Origin: Chloroflexota bacterium
GTDB taxonomy: Bacteria; Chloroflexota; Limnocylindria; Limnocylindrales; CSP1-4
DNA length: 44,783 nucleotides
NCBI GenBank assembly: GCA_025935415.1
Contig: JAICVI010000003.1
Location: forward strand, 1-44,783
Reading direction: 5' to 3'
Shown here in pieces: positions 31,739 to 39,976 of the stretch. Below the pieces are notes generated by a model, which saw only the letters and a program-made list of their open reading frames with translations, did not search any database and had not been told where the DNA came from. Position numbers and translations under genes: made by a program. Positions within the stretch are counted from its first letter, which is position 1. Each line of letters opens with the position of its first letter.

Positions 31739-34700
31739 ATGCCTCGACCAGCCTGGCTGGCAATCGGGGCCACGGCCGCGAGCCTCCTCCTCGGGGTCCT
31801 GCCGGAGGGCGTCGTGCTGCTCGGTGGCCCCATGCTGCTGCTTGTCGCAGTCGCGGCGCGTGCGGCGGGTCGCCCGGCGCTCGCGCGGCGAGCCGGCGTG
31901 CTCGCGCTGGGCATCCTCGCGATCAGCCTGCGAGCCGCGGCGGCGGGTACGCCGGTCGCTCCGTCAGGAGCGGTCCCGACGGGCGATGGGCCCTGGAGCG
32001 GCGCCGTCGAGACAGTCGGCTCACCACGTGATGGGACGCGTCCCGCGACGCTGCTGCTCGAGGTCGAGGGCGGCGTGGCCGTGCGAGTTGCGGCGACGTT
32101 GCCCTGGTATCCCGCCATCGTCCCCGGCGACCGGATCGAGGTCGCCGGGCGGATCCGGCCGCCGCCGCAAGACGACTATGGCGACTACCTCGCCAAGATC
32201 GGGGCGGTCGGCACGCTCCGCGCGGACACCCTGGACCTGCTGCCCCCCAGCGGCTCGCTCGATCGACCCCTGGAGGGCTTCCGCCGCGCCGCGGCGGCCG
32301 GCCTCGACCGGTCCATGCCGGAGCCGGAGTCAGGGCTCGCGGCGGGCGTGCTGATCGGGCTGCGCGATCGTGTCGACCGCGACCTCGCCAATGCCTTCAC
32401 GATCGCCGGCGCGAGCCACGTCGTCGCGATCTCCGGCTGGAACATCGCGATCGTCGCGTCGACCCTCGGAGCGCTCGCCGGCGGGCTGCGCCGGCGCCGG
32501 CGCGCGATCCTCACCGCGCTCGCGATCATCGTCTACGTCGCGTTCGTGGGGCCGTCGCCGTCCGTCGTTCGTGCCGGCGTGATGGCGGGTGTCGCGCTGC
32601 TCGCCCGCGAGCTCGGGCGGCCGGGAACCGCGGCCGCCGCGCTCGGCTGGGCGGTCACGCTGCTCCTGCTGCTCGACCCGGCCTGGGTCTCCGACGCCGG
32701 CTTTCGCCTGTCGGTCCTGGCCACCGCCGGCATCATCGCGTGGGGCACGGGTCTCACCGAGCGGCTGGCCGGCGCGAGGCCTTCGCGGCCGCGTCGATGG
32801 GTTGCGGAGATCCTCGGCGTGTCGTTCGCGGCACAGGCGGCCACGATGCCGGTCGTGCTGTCGATGTTCGGGCGGCTGTCGCTCGTGGCGCCGGCCGTGA
32901 ACCTGCTCGTCGTGCCGCTGGTTCCGCCCGCAATGGCCGCCGGGGCGTTGTCAATGGTCGTGGGAATGCTCGCGGCCGCCGGCGTCCCGCCCGTCGTGGC
33001 CACGGTGGTCGGGCTGCCCGCGTGGGTCCTGTACGCGGCGATGGTCGCCACGGTCCGTATCGGCGCCGGGCTGCCGCTCGCCAGCCTCGAGCTCGTCCCG
33101 CCGTGGGACACGATCGCCGCGGTCGTCTCCCTCGGCCTCATCGTCGCGGGCGCGCGGTGGGGCGATGCTTGGCTTGTGCGGGTACGTGGGCTTCGCGCCG
33201 TCGCGGGCTCGTCCGCAGCCTCACGCGACGGCCCGCGTGTGGCTGCGGACAGCAGCCCTGCGCGAGCCGGCAAAGGTCGCGCGCCGAGGCCGGCTCGCGC
33301 CGTCCGCATCGCCGCGGCTGGCCTCGCGATGGCGATTGCCGGGCTCGCCCTCGTGCTCGTGCATCGGCCGGACGGCCTCACGCGCGTCGTGGTGCTCGAT
33401 GTCGGGCAGGGCGACGGAATCCTGGTGGAGGGCAGTCGCGGCGGCCGTCTCGTGGTCGACGGAGGCCCCGATCCCTCAAGGCTCCTGTTGGCGTTGGACG
33501 AGCGACTGCCGCCGTGGGACCGCCGCATCGATGTGCTCATCCTCAGCCATCCCCACGAGGATCACGTCGCCGGGCTCGGCCTGCTCCTCGAGCGCTACCG
33601 GGTGGGGCGGGTCTACGAGCCCGGCATGATCGGTCCCGGTCCGGGCTACGAGCAATGGGCAAAGGACCTCGCCGCGCTCGGCACGCCGCACGGGCGCCTC
33701 CAGACGGGCGATCGACTGACGCTTGACACGATCCACTTTCGCGTCCTCTGGCCGGACGCCGCCAGGGTGCCCGAGCACCCGCCGGATGGCGGCACCTCGA
33801 TCAACAACGTCTCGATCGTCCTGCTGGGCGAGGTGGGGTCGCAGCGCTTCCTGCTCATGGGCGACGTCGAGGAGGGCGTCGACCCGGAGCTGCTGGCGCG
33901 AGGGATTCCGAGCGTGGACATGCTCAAGGTCGCGCACCACGGCTCCAGGACCGCCTCCACGGAACCGTTCCTGGAGGCGGCGCGACCCAAGGTCGCCGTG
34001 GTCTCCGCCGGCGCCGGGAACCCGTACGGCCATCCGGCGCCCTCCACGATCCAGCGCCTCGCCGCGATCGCCGGCAGGACGTACCGAACCGACACGAACG
34101 GCACGGTCGAGGTGACCTTCACGGGCCAGACGCTCCGGGTCTCGACCAGCGGGCCGCGAGCGCTGCCGACGCAGAGGGCGACAGCGGGTCGGGCTGCGAC
34201 GCCCGGCGTGCCTGGCGGTCCGCCCGTGTTCGGCGCGCCTGGCGCGGCTGGGGGGTCGGCCGCGCGGGCCGGGCCGGTCCAGCTCGTCGCGACCCCGGCG
34301 CCGGCGCTGGCCTTCCTGTGCGGCGTTCCGCCGCCGGCCGACCACCTCGGCCCGATCCTGCCGCCGGAGGCGCCCGAAGCGGCGCCGGAGCCCCACGTCG
34401 CGTTCGGCGCGGTGGCGTCCGAGGCGGCCGGCCGGGGTTTACCGAGGCTGGGCCGGATTCCGGTTCTGGCGGGCGGGGGCGGGAGCGGGCACGTGATCGC
34501 CCTCGCCTACCATCGGTTGGATGTCGATGGAGCGGGCCGCGCCGATCTCGCAGGGCCGCGGGAGCGCTCCCCTCGCCTACGTCTGGGGCGACGACGCGTT
34601 CGGGCTCGAGGCGGCGGTGGAGGCGTTTCGAAAGGACCCCGCGCGCTTCCCGGGTGGGCCGCCGGATCGCTGGCGGCCGGAGGAGCGAGCCGAGTCAGGC

Positions 34701-35176
34701 CGCCTCCTGGGCGAGATTCGCGAGCGACTCGGAACGGGCACGATGTTCGGCGCCGGCAGCGTCGCGATCGTCTCCGGAATCGGCGCGCTGGTCCGCAGCA
34801 CGGCCGGGAGGGATGCACTCGCGGCGATTCTCGCAACCGTGGCGCCGGGCAACGGGCTGGCGATCGTCGAGGAGACCGAGTCGACCGCGCGCGAGGCACC
34901 GAGCAAGGTCGCCGCGGAGGCGATCCGTGCCGCGGGGGGCCTCGTCCAGCAGGTCAAGGCGCCACTGCAGGGAGCGCTGTCGGCCTGGATCGACTCGCGG
35001 GCCCGAGAGCGCGGGATCAAGCTCGGTCCAGGCGCGGCCCAGGAGCTGGCGACGCGGATCGGCGGTTTCATCCGCGAGGGCGACGTCGAGCGCCAGCAGC
35101 AGGGCCGTATCGCCGTGATGGAGCTCGAGAAGCTGGCCCTGCGGCACGCCGACGGTGGCCCGATCACCACCGATGA
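31739..35176 (+). CDS. comEC: ComEC/Rec2 DNA-import channel; frame runs on into holA
   Basis: The open frame is 1145 aa, but recognisable domains end near residue 800 (about 34140). N-terminal DUF4131 region; central multi-pass competence domain (SHVVAISGWNIAIVASTLGAL, VRAGVMAGVALLA, LDPAWVSDAGFRLSVLATAG); then a metallo-beta-lactamase-like nuclease domain from about residue 548 (VVVLDVGQGDGILVEG, LILSHPHEDHVAGL, MGDVEEG, LKVAHHGSRTAS). It carries single-stranded DNA across the inner membrane. After 34140 comes a Pro/Ala-rich tail, then from about 34500 an Arg-rich translation that is out of frame within holA. The last ~656 nt are therefore probably not real coding sequence. A frameshift may have removed the true stop; a TGA in the +1 frame sits at 34494-34496, 24 nt before holA. 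Confidence 0.85.
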   Translation: MPRPAWLAIGATAASLLLGVLPEGVVLLGGPMLLLVAVAARAAGRPALARRAGVLALGILAISLRAAAAGTPVAPSGAVPTGDGPWSGAVETVGSPRDGTRPATLLLEVEGGVAVRVAATLPWYPAIVPGDRIEVAGRIRPPPQDDYGDYLAKIGAVGTLRADTLDLLPPSGSLDRPLEGFRRAAAAGLDRSMPEPESGLAAGVLIGLRDRVDRDLANAFTIAGASHVVAISGWNIAIVASTLGALAGGLRRRRRAILTALAIIVYVAFVGPSPSVVRAGVMAGVALLARELGRPGTAAAALGWAVTLLLLLDPAWVSDAGFRLSVLATAGIIAWGTGLTERLAGARPSRPRRWVAEILGVSFAAQAATMPVVLSMFGRLSLVAPAVNLLVVPLVPPAMAAGALSMVVGMLAAAGVPPVVATVVGLPAWVLYAAMVATVRIGAGLPLASLELVPPWDTIAAVVSLGLIVAGARWGDAWLVRVRGLRAVAGSSAASRDGPRVAADSSPARAGKGRAPRPARAVRIAAAGLAMAIAGLALVLVHRPDGLTRVVVLDVGQGDGILVEGSRGGRLVVDGGPDPSRLLLALDERLPPWDRRIDVLILSHPHEDHVAGLGLLLERYRVGRVYEPGMIGPGPGYEQWAKDLAALGTPHGRLQTGDRLTLDTIHFRVLWPDAARVPEHPPDGGTSINNVSIVLLGEVGSQRFLLMGDVEEGVDPELLARGIPSVDMLKVAHHGSRTASTEPFLEAARPKVAVVSAGAGNPYGHPAPSTIQRLAAIAGRTYRTDTNGTVEVTFTGQTLRVSTSGPRALPTQRATAGRAATPGVPGGPPVFGAPGAAGGSAARAGPVQLVATPAPALAFLCGVPPPADHLGPILPPEAPEAAPEPHVAFGAVASEAAGRGLPRLGRIPVLAGGGGSGHVIALAYHRLDVDGAGRADLAGPRERSPRLRLGRRRVRARGGGGGVSKGPRALPGWAAGSLAAGGASRVRPPPGRDSRATRNGHDVRRRQRRDRLRNRRAGPQHGREGCTRGDSRNRGAGQRAGDRRGDRVDRARGTEQGRRGGDPCRGGPRPAGQGATAGSAVGLDRLAGPRARDQARSRRGPGAGDADRRFHPRGRRRAPAAGPYRRDGAREAGPAARRRWPDHHR

Positions 35177-35597
35177 CGTTCGAGCGCTCGTCTCCGAGGC
35201 CGTCCCGGGGTCCGTCTGGTCGTTCGTCGACGCGGTCGGGATGCGCCAGCGTGCTCGCGCACTGGAGCTCCTCGAGCGGCTGATCGAGGACAAGCCCGCC
35301 CCGGTGCTCCTCGCCGTTCTGCATCGACGGATCCGCGAGCTGATCGAGGTCCACGACCGACTGGAGCGCGGCGAGATGCCTGGCTCCCTCGTCCGGTCGA
35401 TGCGGCTCGTGCCGTTTCGCGCGGAGACGCTCGCGCGTCAGGCCAAGGGCTGGTCGGCCGCGGAGCTCGATGGCGCGCTGGAGGGGCTCGTGGACCTCGA
35501 CGCGCAGGTGAAGGGCGTCGGCGGAAGGCGCTCGACGGACGCGCGCGATCGCCTGGCCTTCGATCTCTGGATCACGGATCGCGTCGCGCCCACCTGA
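34521..35597 (+). CDS. holA: DNA polymerase III delta subunit (clamp loader)
   Basis: 358 aa. The delta wrench opens the beta clamp in the replication clamp loader. The N-terminal sequence LAYVWGDDAFGLEAAVEAFR matches the family's start (yllyGdd-like). Later FVDAVGMRQRARALELLERL, PAPVLLAVLHRRIRELIEV, LARQAKGWSAAELDGALEGL and DLDAQVKG are typical of domain II and III. comEA-comEC-holA is a known gene order in several bacteria, which supports both assignments. The start lies inside the overlong comEC frame in a different reading frame. Confidence 0.9.
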   Translation: MSMERAAPISQGRGSAPLAYVWGDDAFGLEAAVEAFRKDPARFPGGPPDRWRPEERAESGRLLGEIRERLGTGTMFGAGSVAIVSGIGALVRSTAGRDALAAILATVAPGNGLAIVEETESTAREAPSKVAAEAIRAAGGLVQQVKAPLQGALSAWIDSRARERGIKLGPGAAQELATRIGGFIREGDVERQQQGRIAVMELEKLALRHADGGPITTDDVRALVSEAVPGSVWSFVDAVGMRQRARALELLERLIEDKPAPVLLAVLHRRIRELIEVHDRLERGEMPGSLVRSMRLVPFRAETLARQAKGWSAAELDGALEGLVDLDAQVKGVGGRRSTDARDRLAFDLWITDRVAPT

Positions 35598-35603
35598 CGC
35601 GCG

Positions 35604-35852
35604 CTACGTGGACCAGGCGCGCTCCTGGAGGACGACGTCGCTCTCGATCGCGAACGTGCACCGGCCGCTCCCGAGATCGAGCAGCTCGATGAGGTCGGGA
35701 TCGATGTAGAGCTGGTGGCAATCGGCACACAGCCCCCCGGGGATGCCGAAGCAGAGCCGCTCGCTCTGGTCGGGCAGCCGGAAGGTCGCATCGAACCGGG
35801 TGCTGATCAGCAGCCGGGTGCATGCGGGGCAGCGGTCGCGGCCGGTTGACAT
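35604..35852 (-). CDS. Small zinc-ribbon protein (82 aa)
   Basis: 82 aa with two CxxC knuckles, CPAC near residue 8 and CADC near residue 42, forming a probable zinc ribbon. The middle is FDATFRLPDQSERLCFGIPG and the C-terminus has ELLDLGSGRCTFAIESD. No catalytic motif. It converges on holA with a 6-nt gap and is the last gene of the leftward housekeeping set. Function unknown. Confidence 0.7.
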   Translation of the reverse strand: MSTGRDRCPACTRLLISTRFDATFRLPDQSERLCFGIPGGLCADCHQLYIDPDLIELLDLGSGRCTFAIESDVVLQERAWST

Positions 35853-35896
35853 GCCACGATGCTGCGGCTCGCCCCGTTCCGCCTATATGACCCTTC

Positions 35897-35915
35897 GGTA
35901 CGGGGCGACCCCGTA
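35897..35915 (-). terminator. Hairpin downstream of rsfS
   Basis: GTACGGGG and its exact complement CCCCGTAC (8 bp) flank a CGA loop, 24 nt after the rsfS stop on the minus strand. No T tract follows, so it is a moderate terminator candidate. Confidence 0.5.
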
Positions 35916-35939
35916 CGGCCGACGGGTGCCGCGGACGAG

Positions 35940-36365
35940 CTACTGCACTCGCAGGATCGTCTTGGCCTCGTGCCAGTGCTTCTCGAGCGAGTAGTAGTCA
36001 CGCTCGGGTGGCGTGAAGATGTGGACGACGACCGACCCGAAGTCGACCAGCACCCAGTGCGACGACGCCGTCCCCTCGCGCCCGAACGCATGGACCTTCT
36101 CGTCGCGCATCCCGGAGACGATGCCATCCGCGATCGCGTCGAGCTGCCGCTCCGAGCCGCCCGAGGCGATCACGAAGTAGTCGGCCACGGTGGTGAGACC
36201 CGTGAGGTCCAGCACCGCGATGTCCGCGGCCTTCTTGTCCTCGGCCAGCTCGACGATGCGCCGGGCGAGGTCGAGGGCCGGCATCTCCGGCGGTGGTGCG
36301 GCGGCGGCCGACTTCGCGGAAGAGCGATTCGGCAATCCCTTGGGGTTGCGGGCGAGGTCGGTCAC
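35940..36365 (-). CDS. rsfS: Ribosomal silencing factor RsfS
   Basis: 141 aa from GTG 36365, which overlaps the nadD stop by 4 nt (GTGA). RsfS binds ribosomal protein uL14 and blocks subunit joining when nutrients are short. The conserved core ALDLARRIVELAEDKKAADI, VLDLTGLTTVADYFVIASG, DGIVSGMRDEKV, VLVDFGSVVVHIF and the RDYYSLEKHW motif are all present. An N-terminal extension of about 27 residues (ending AAAAPPPEM) precedes the usual start; an internal Met there is an alternative. The gene is co-transcribed with nadD and obgE. Confidence 0.93.
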   Translation of the reverse strand: MTDLARNPKGLPNRSSAKSAAAAPPPEMPALDLARRIVELAEDKKAADIAVLDLTGLTTVADYFVIASGGSERQLDAIADGIVSGMRDEKVHAFGREGTASSHWVLVDFGSVVVHIFTPPERDYYSLEKHWHEAKTILRVQ

Positions 36366-36985
36366 TGGGCGGGGAGCCTCCTGTAGAGCTCGTGTTGCGC
36401 GATGTATGCCCCGACTGCCGCGGGGACGAGGTAGCGAATGGATCGCCCGGCGGCCACGCGGCCCCGAAGCGCGGTCGACGACAGCCCGAGTCGCGGCCCC
36501 TCCAGGAAGTCGACCCGATCTTCCCGTCCCGGGAACGCCTCGGCGAGCCACGCCGGGTCCGGCGCAGGGTAGCCCTCGCGGGGCACCACCGCCACCCGGG
36601 CCGCCTCGAACAGGCGCTCGGGCTCGTGCCACGTCGGCAGCTCACCGAAGGTCTCGGCCGACACGATCAGGTGGAGGGTCGCCTCCGGAAGGGCTCGCGC
36701 CAGGGCCTCTACGGTGTCGACGGTGAAGGACGGGCCGTTCCGATCGATCTCGATCGTCGACAGCTCGAAGGCAGGGTTGTCGGCAATCGCCCGTTCGACC
36801 ATGGCGACACGGTGGGCCACCGCCGTGACGGAGCCCGGCAGCTTGTGCGGCGGCTGGCCGGCAGGAATGAACAGCACGCGGTCGAGCGACAGCGCCTCTC
36901 GCGCCTCCTCGGCGACGGCAAGATGGCCGACATGGATGGGATCGAACGTCCCGCCCATGATCCCGATGGCCTCGGCGGCGGTCAT
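36362..36985 (-). CDS. nadD: Nicotinate-nucleotide adenylyltransferase
   Basis: 207 aa, the normal length. NadD adenylates nicotinate mononucleotide to deamido-NAD in NAD biosynthesis. The nucleotidyltransferase signature IMGGTFDPIHVGHLAVAEEA, the LFIPAGQPPHK region and the C-terminal LGLSSTALRGRVAAGRSIRY (ISSTxLR) are clear. The ATG lies 10 nt after the obgE stop and the end overlaps rsfS by 4 nt. obgE-nadD-rsfS is a common bacterial order. Confidence 0.95.
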   Translation of the reverse strand: MTAAEAIGIMGGTFDPIHVGHLAVAEEAREALSLDRVLFIPAGQPPHKLPGSVTAVAHRVAMVERAIADNPAFELSTIEIDRNGPSFTVDTVEALARALPEATLHLIVSAETFGELPTWHEPERLFEAARVAVVPREGYPAPDPAWLAEAFPGREDRVDFLEGPRLGLSSTALRGRVAAGRSIRYLVPAAVGAYIAQHELYRRLPAQ

Positions 36986-36995
36986 CCGGCTTCGC

Positions 36996-38306
36996 TCAAC
37001 GACCGACCGCCCAGGGCTCGGCCTCCCACTCGAGCTCGACGGCGCCGATTCGCACCGTGTCGCCGGCACGTGCCCCCGCCTTGCGAAGGGCCTCCTCGGC
37101 CCCGAGCCGCTCGAGGTCGCGCTGGAACCGCTCGGCCGATTCCTCGACCTCGAAGTCGGTCTGCGCGGCCAGTCGCTCGATCCGCCGGCCCGCGACGCGG
37201 AACGCGCCATCGGGTTCCACCGAGACCGAGACCCGGTTGGGGTCGGCATCGAGTCGATGCACGACGACGCCCGCGGGATCCGGCGGCGTCCCGAGCTCCT
37301 CGGCGGAGGGCAGCAGCGCCGCCAGCGCGCGGCGGAATGCGGCGATTCCCTCCCCCGTCGACGCCGAGATGGCGACCACGGCAAGCTTCTCGCGCTGGCG
37401 GGCCGCGCGGAAGGCGGGCCACACCTCGGCTGCCGAAGGCAGGTCGAGCTTGTTGAAGGCGACGAGCATCGGCTTCTCGAGCAGCGCCGGGTCGTGCGCC
37501 CGCAGCTCGTCCCGGATCACGTCGAAGTCCCAGGCCGGGTCCCGCGACGAGCCGTCGACGACGTGGACGAGCACGCGCGTCCGCTCGACATGGCGAAGGA
37601 AGGCGTGCCCCAGGCCGGCCCCATCGCTCGCGCCCTCGATCAGGCCGGGAACGTCCGCGATCGTCGGTCGCCGCAGGTCCCCCGCCCCGACGGAATCGGA
37701 GAGGTCCATGACCCCGAGGTTCGGCTCCAGCGTCGTGAAGGGGTAGTCGGCGATCTTCGGCTTCGCTGCCGTCAGGGCCGCGAGCAGCGTCGACTTGCCC
37801 GCGTTGGGCAACCCCACGAGCCCGATGTCGGCGATCAGCCGGAGCTCGAGGCGGACCCAGCGCTCCTCGCCCGGCTCGCCCTTCTGGGCGTGCTTGGGGG
37901 CCTGGTGGGTCGATGTCGCGAAATGGGTGTTCCCGAGCCCGCCACGACCGCCGCGCGCGACCATCGCCTCCTGCCCCGTGGCAACGAGGTCGGCCACGAG
38001 CTCGCCGGTCGCGTCGTCGTAGATCGCGGTGCCGGGCGGGACCTCGAGGTAGAGGTCGTCTCCGGCCTTGCCGTGCCGGCGGGCTCGGGTCCCGTTGCCG
38101 CCGCCCGCCGCGCGGAAGTGGTGCTTGTGCTGGAAATCACGGAGCGTTGTCTGTCCGGCGTCAACCCTCAGGTGGATCGAGCCGCCACGGCCACCGTCGC
38201 CGCCATCGGGGCCCCCTCGCGGCACGTGGGCCTCGCGACGGAACGTGGACGCGCCCCCGCCGCCGTCGCCGGCCTTGACGAAGATCTTGACGCGATCGAG
38301 GAACAT
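36996..38306 (-). CDS. obgE: Obg GTPase
   Basis: 436 aa. Essential GTPase in ribosome assembly and stress control. The Gly-rich N-terminal Obg fold (MFLDRVKIFVKAGDGGGGAS, GGPDGGDGGRGGS) is followed by the G domain: G1 GLPNAGKST, G2 DYPFTTLEPNLG, G3 DVPGLIEGA, G4 FNKLD, G5 SASTGEG. A C-terminal OCT domain (RVAGRRIERLAAQTDFEVEE and DTVRIGAVELEWE) is present. It is the first gene of the obgE-nadD-rsfS operon. Confidence 0.96.
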   Translation of the reverse strand: MFLDRVKIFVKAGDGGGGASTFRREAHVPRGGPDGGDGGRGGSIHLRVDAGQTTLRDFQHKHHFRAAGGGNGTRARRHGKAGDDLYLEVPPGTAIYDDATGELVADLVATGQEAMVARGGRGGLGNTHFATSTHQAPKHAQKGEPGEERWVRLELRLIADIGLVGLPNAGKSTLLAALTAAKPKIADYPFTTLEPNLGVMDLSDSVGAGDLRRPTIADVPGLIEGASDGAGLGHAFLRHVERTRVLVHVVDGSSRDPAWDFDVIRDELRAHDPALLEKPMLVAFNKLDLPSAAEVWPAFRAARQREKLAVVAISASTGEGIAAFRRALAALLPSAEELGTPPDPAGVVVHRLDADPNRVSVSVEPDGAFRVAGRRIERLAAQTDFEVEESAERFQRDLERLGAEEALRKAGARAGDTVRIGAVELEWEAEPWAVGR

Positions 38307-38361
38307 GCCCGGCTATGGTCGCATGCGGGTCACCGGGATCCGGCCCGGCAGCCGAGTCCGC

Positions 38362-39567
38362 TCAGTAATAGCGGAGGGGGTTCACCCGGTACGAGCCGCT
38401 CTCCCACGGCTTCCCGACCCAGACCTCGAAGTGATCGTGCGGCCCCGTCGCCCACCCGGACTGCCCGATGCGGCCGATCCGCTGGCCCTTCGAGACCGTC
38501 TGCCCCGCCGACACGAGCACGGCCGACATGTGGTGGTGGGCACTGTAGATCCCGCCGCCGTGGTTGATCCAGACCTGGTACCCGCCACCGTTGTCCTTCC
38601 AGCCCGCGAAGATCACCACGCCGTCGCGCGGCGACACGATCGCGCTGCCGTAGTCGTGGGCGATGTCCACGCCGTAGTGGCCGTAGTGGAAGCCCTGGCT
38701 GATGTAGCCGCCCGGAACCGGCCAGGCCCACGAGCCACCCGTCGGCACGAACGGACAGCTGCAGCTGCTGCCGCCGCCGTTGTCCCGCGGTGTCGGCTTC
38801 GGCGTTGGCTTCGCGGTCGGGAGCGGCGCGCCCTCGGCACCTGGAAGCACGAGGACCTGTCCGACGATGAGGTTGGGGTCCTCGAGGTCATTCGTGGCGA
38901 TGATGTCCGCGACCGTGATCTTGTTCGCCGCGGCCACCGAGTCGAGCGTGTCGCCGGCCTTGACGGTCACCACCAGCCCGTTGACCGGCGGGATGATCAG
39001 GTCGCGACCGGTCTTGAGCGAGTCCGTCGACGTCAGCTTGTTCGCCCACCAGACCGTCATCATCGAGACGCCGAAACGGCTCGCGATGCCGGTGATCGTG
39101 TCGCCGTCCTTGACGGTGTAGTGCCGGAGCATGCCGACGGACGTCTGGACGGTGGTATCGACGGCGACGGGCTTGTAGAACGTGCCATCGTCCACGGCCG
39201 CGGCTTCGACGGTCGGATCCTGGAGGGCGCCCGGGTCTTCCGCCGCGTCGATGAACGGATCGGCATGGCCGCCGATGGCGAGACGAGCGCCACCCTGGTC
39301 TGCCTGCACGCCGCCCTGCGCGGCCTGCGCGGTCCCAACCGTGGGCGCCGGCGCGAGGCTGACGCCTGCGGCCGCGAGGACGATGAGGGCGATGACGAGC
39401 GGCAGGGCTCGATCGGAGGTGAACCGCAGGACCATGTGCCGTCGGTACAGCCGGCGACGTGCCGATGACCTCGGTCGTGCGGCGGTCGCCGCCCGCTCCA
39501 TGGCGTGATCGAGGTTCCGGCGAGCCGCGACCGCGGCGCGCTGCTGCGCGCGGGGGGTCGCGGTCAT
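38362..39567 (-). CDS. LysM-repeat M23 (LytM/NlpD-like) peptidoglycan endopeptidase
   Basis: About 401 aa from ATG 39567; the frame extends to a GTG at 39840, but that part has poorer codon character and its site is too close, so the start is uncertain. A cytoplasmic basic N-terminus leads to a membrane segment (LPLVIALIVLAAAGVSLAP). Two LysM domains follow (HYTVKDGDTITGIASRFGVS and VVTVKAGDTLDSVAAANKIT). After a Pro/Thr linker with a CSC motif comes the M23 peptidase with HYGVDIAHDYGS, YSAHHHM and GPHDHFEVWVG, so the zinc ligands are present. It should cleave peptidoglycan crosslinks or activate amidases outside the membrane. Upstream rho is on the same strand. Confidence 0.88.
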   Translation of the reverse strand: MTATPRAQQRAAVAARRNLDHAMERAATAARPRSSARRRLYRRHMVLRFTSDRALPLVIALIVLAAAGVSLAPAPTVGTAQAAQGGVQADQGGARLAIGGHADPFIDAAEDPGALQDPTVEAAAVDDGTFYKPVAVDTTVQTSVGMLRHYTVKDGDTITGIASRFGVSMMTVWWANKLTSTDSLKTGRDLIIPPVNGLVVTVKAGDTLDSVAAANKITVADIIATNDLEDPNLIVGQVLVLPGAEGAPLPTAKPTPKPTPRDNGGGSSCSCPFVPTGGSWAWPVPGGYISQGFHYGHYGVDIAHDYGSAIVSPRDGVVIFAGWKDNGGGYQVWINHGGGIYSAHHHMSAVLVSAGQTVSKGQRIGRIGQSGWATGPHDHFEVWVGKPWESGSYRVNPLRYY

Positions 39568-39921
39568 GAGATCGGCGCACAGGCGCGCGACGCCGATGGC
39601 TCGGCGGTGAGCGCCTCGTGCGGCCTGTTCGCGATTCGGTTCGATCGCCTCACTCCCCGGGCGATCGAGCCGCTCAGAGCGGTTGCGCGTCAATCCACGC
39701 ACGACGCCGCTCACGGCATTCAGCAATACGTTCTCCTGGCGGGACGGTCCGTGCGCGGCGGAACGCGCGGGTTTGCGTGGGTCAGGACCGTCGGCGGGTC
39801 GCGATCTTGAGCTGGGGTCTCGCTTCGCGGCCGAGTCCACTCCTCCGCGGACTACGACGTTGCAGGGACCTTATCACGCTCGAGGTCGACGCGCCAAACC
39901 GCCTATCGGGTACCGATTCGC
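39568..39921. other. Region between the M23 start and the rho terminator
   Basis: 354 nt that may be the N-terminus of the M23 gene (if it starts at 39840) or its 5' region. I see no independent gene. Codon third positions here contain more A and T than in neighbouring genes. Confidence 0.4.
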
Positions 39922-39970
39922 TGCCAGAAGGCCCGTGCGGCCTGGCACCACGCCCGGGCGCGCCCGGGCG
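39922..39970 (-). terminator. Hairpins downstream of rho
   Basis: Two adjacent structures after the rho stop: TGCCAG...CTGGCA (39922-39947, 6 bp plus a 3-bp inner stem) and two copies of the self-complementary CGCCCGGGCG (39951-39970). They may end the rho transcript before the M23 gene. Confidence 0.5.
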
Positions 39971-39976
39971 GCACGG

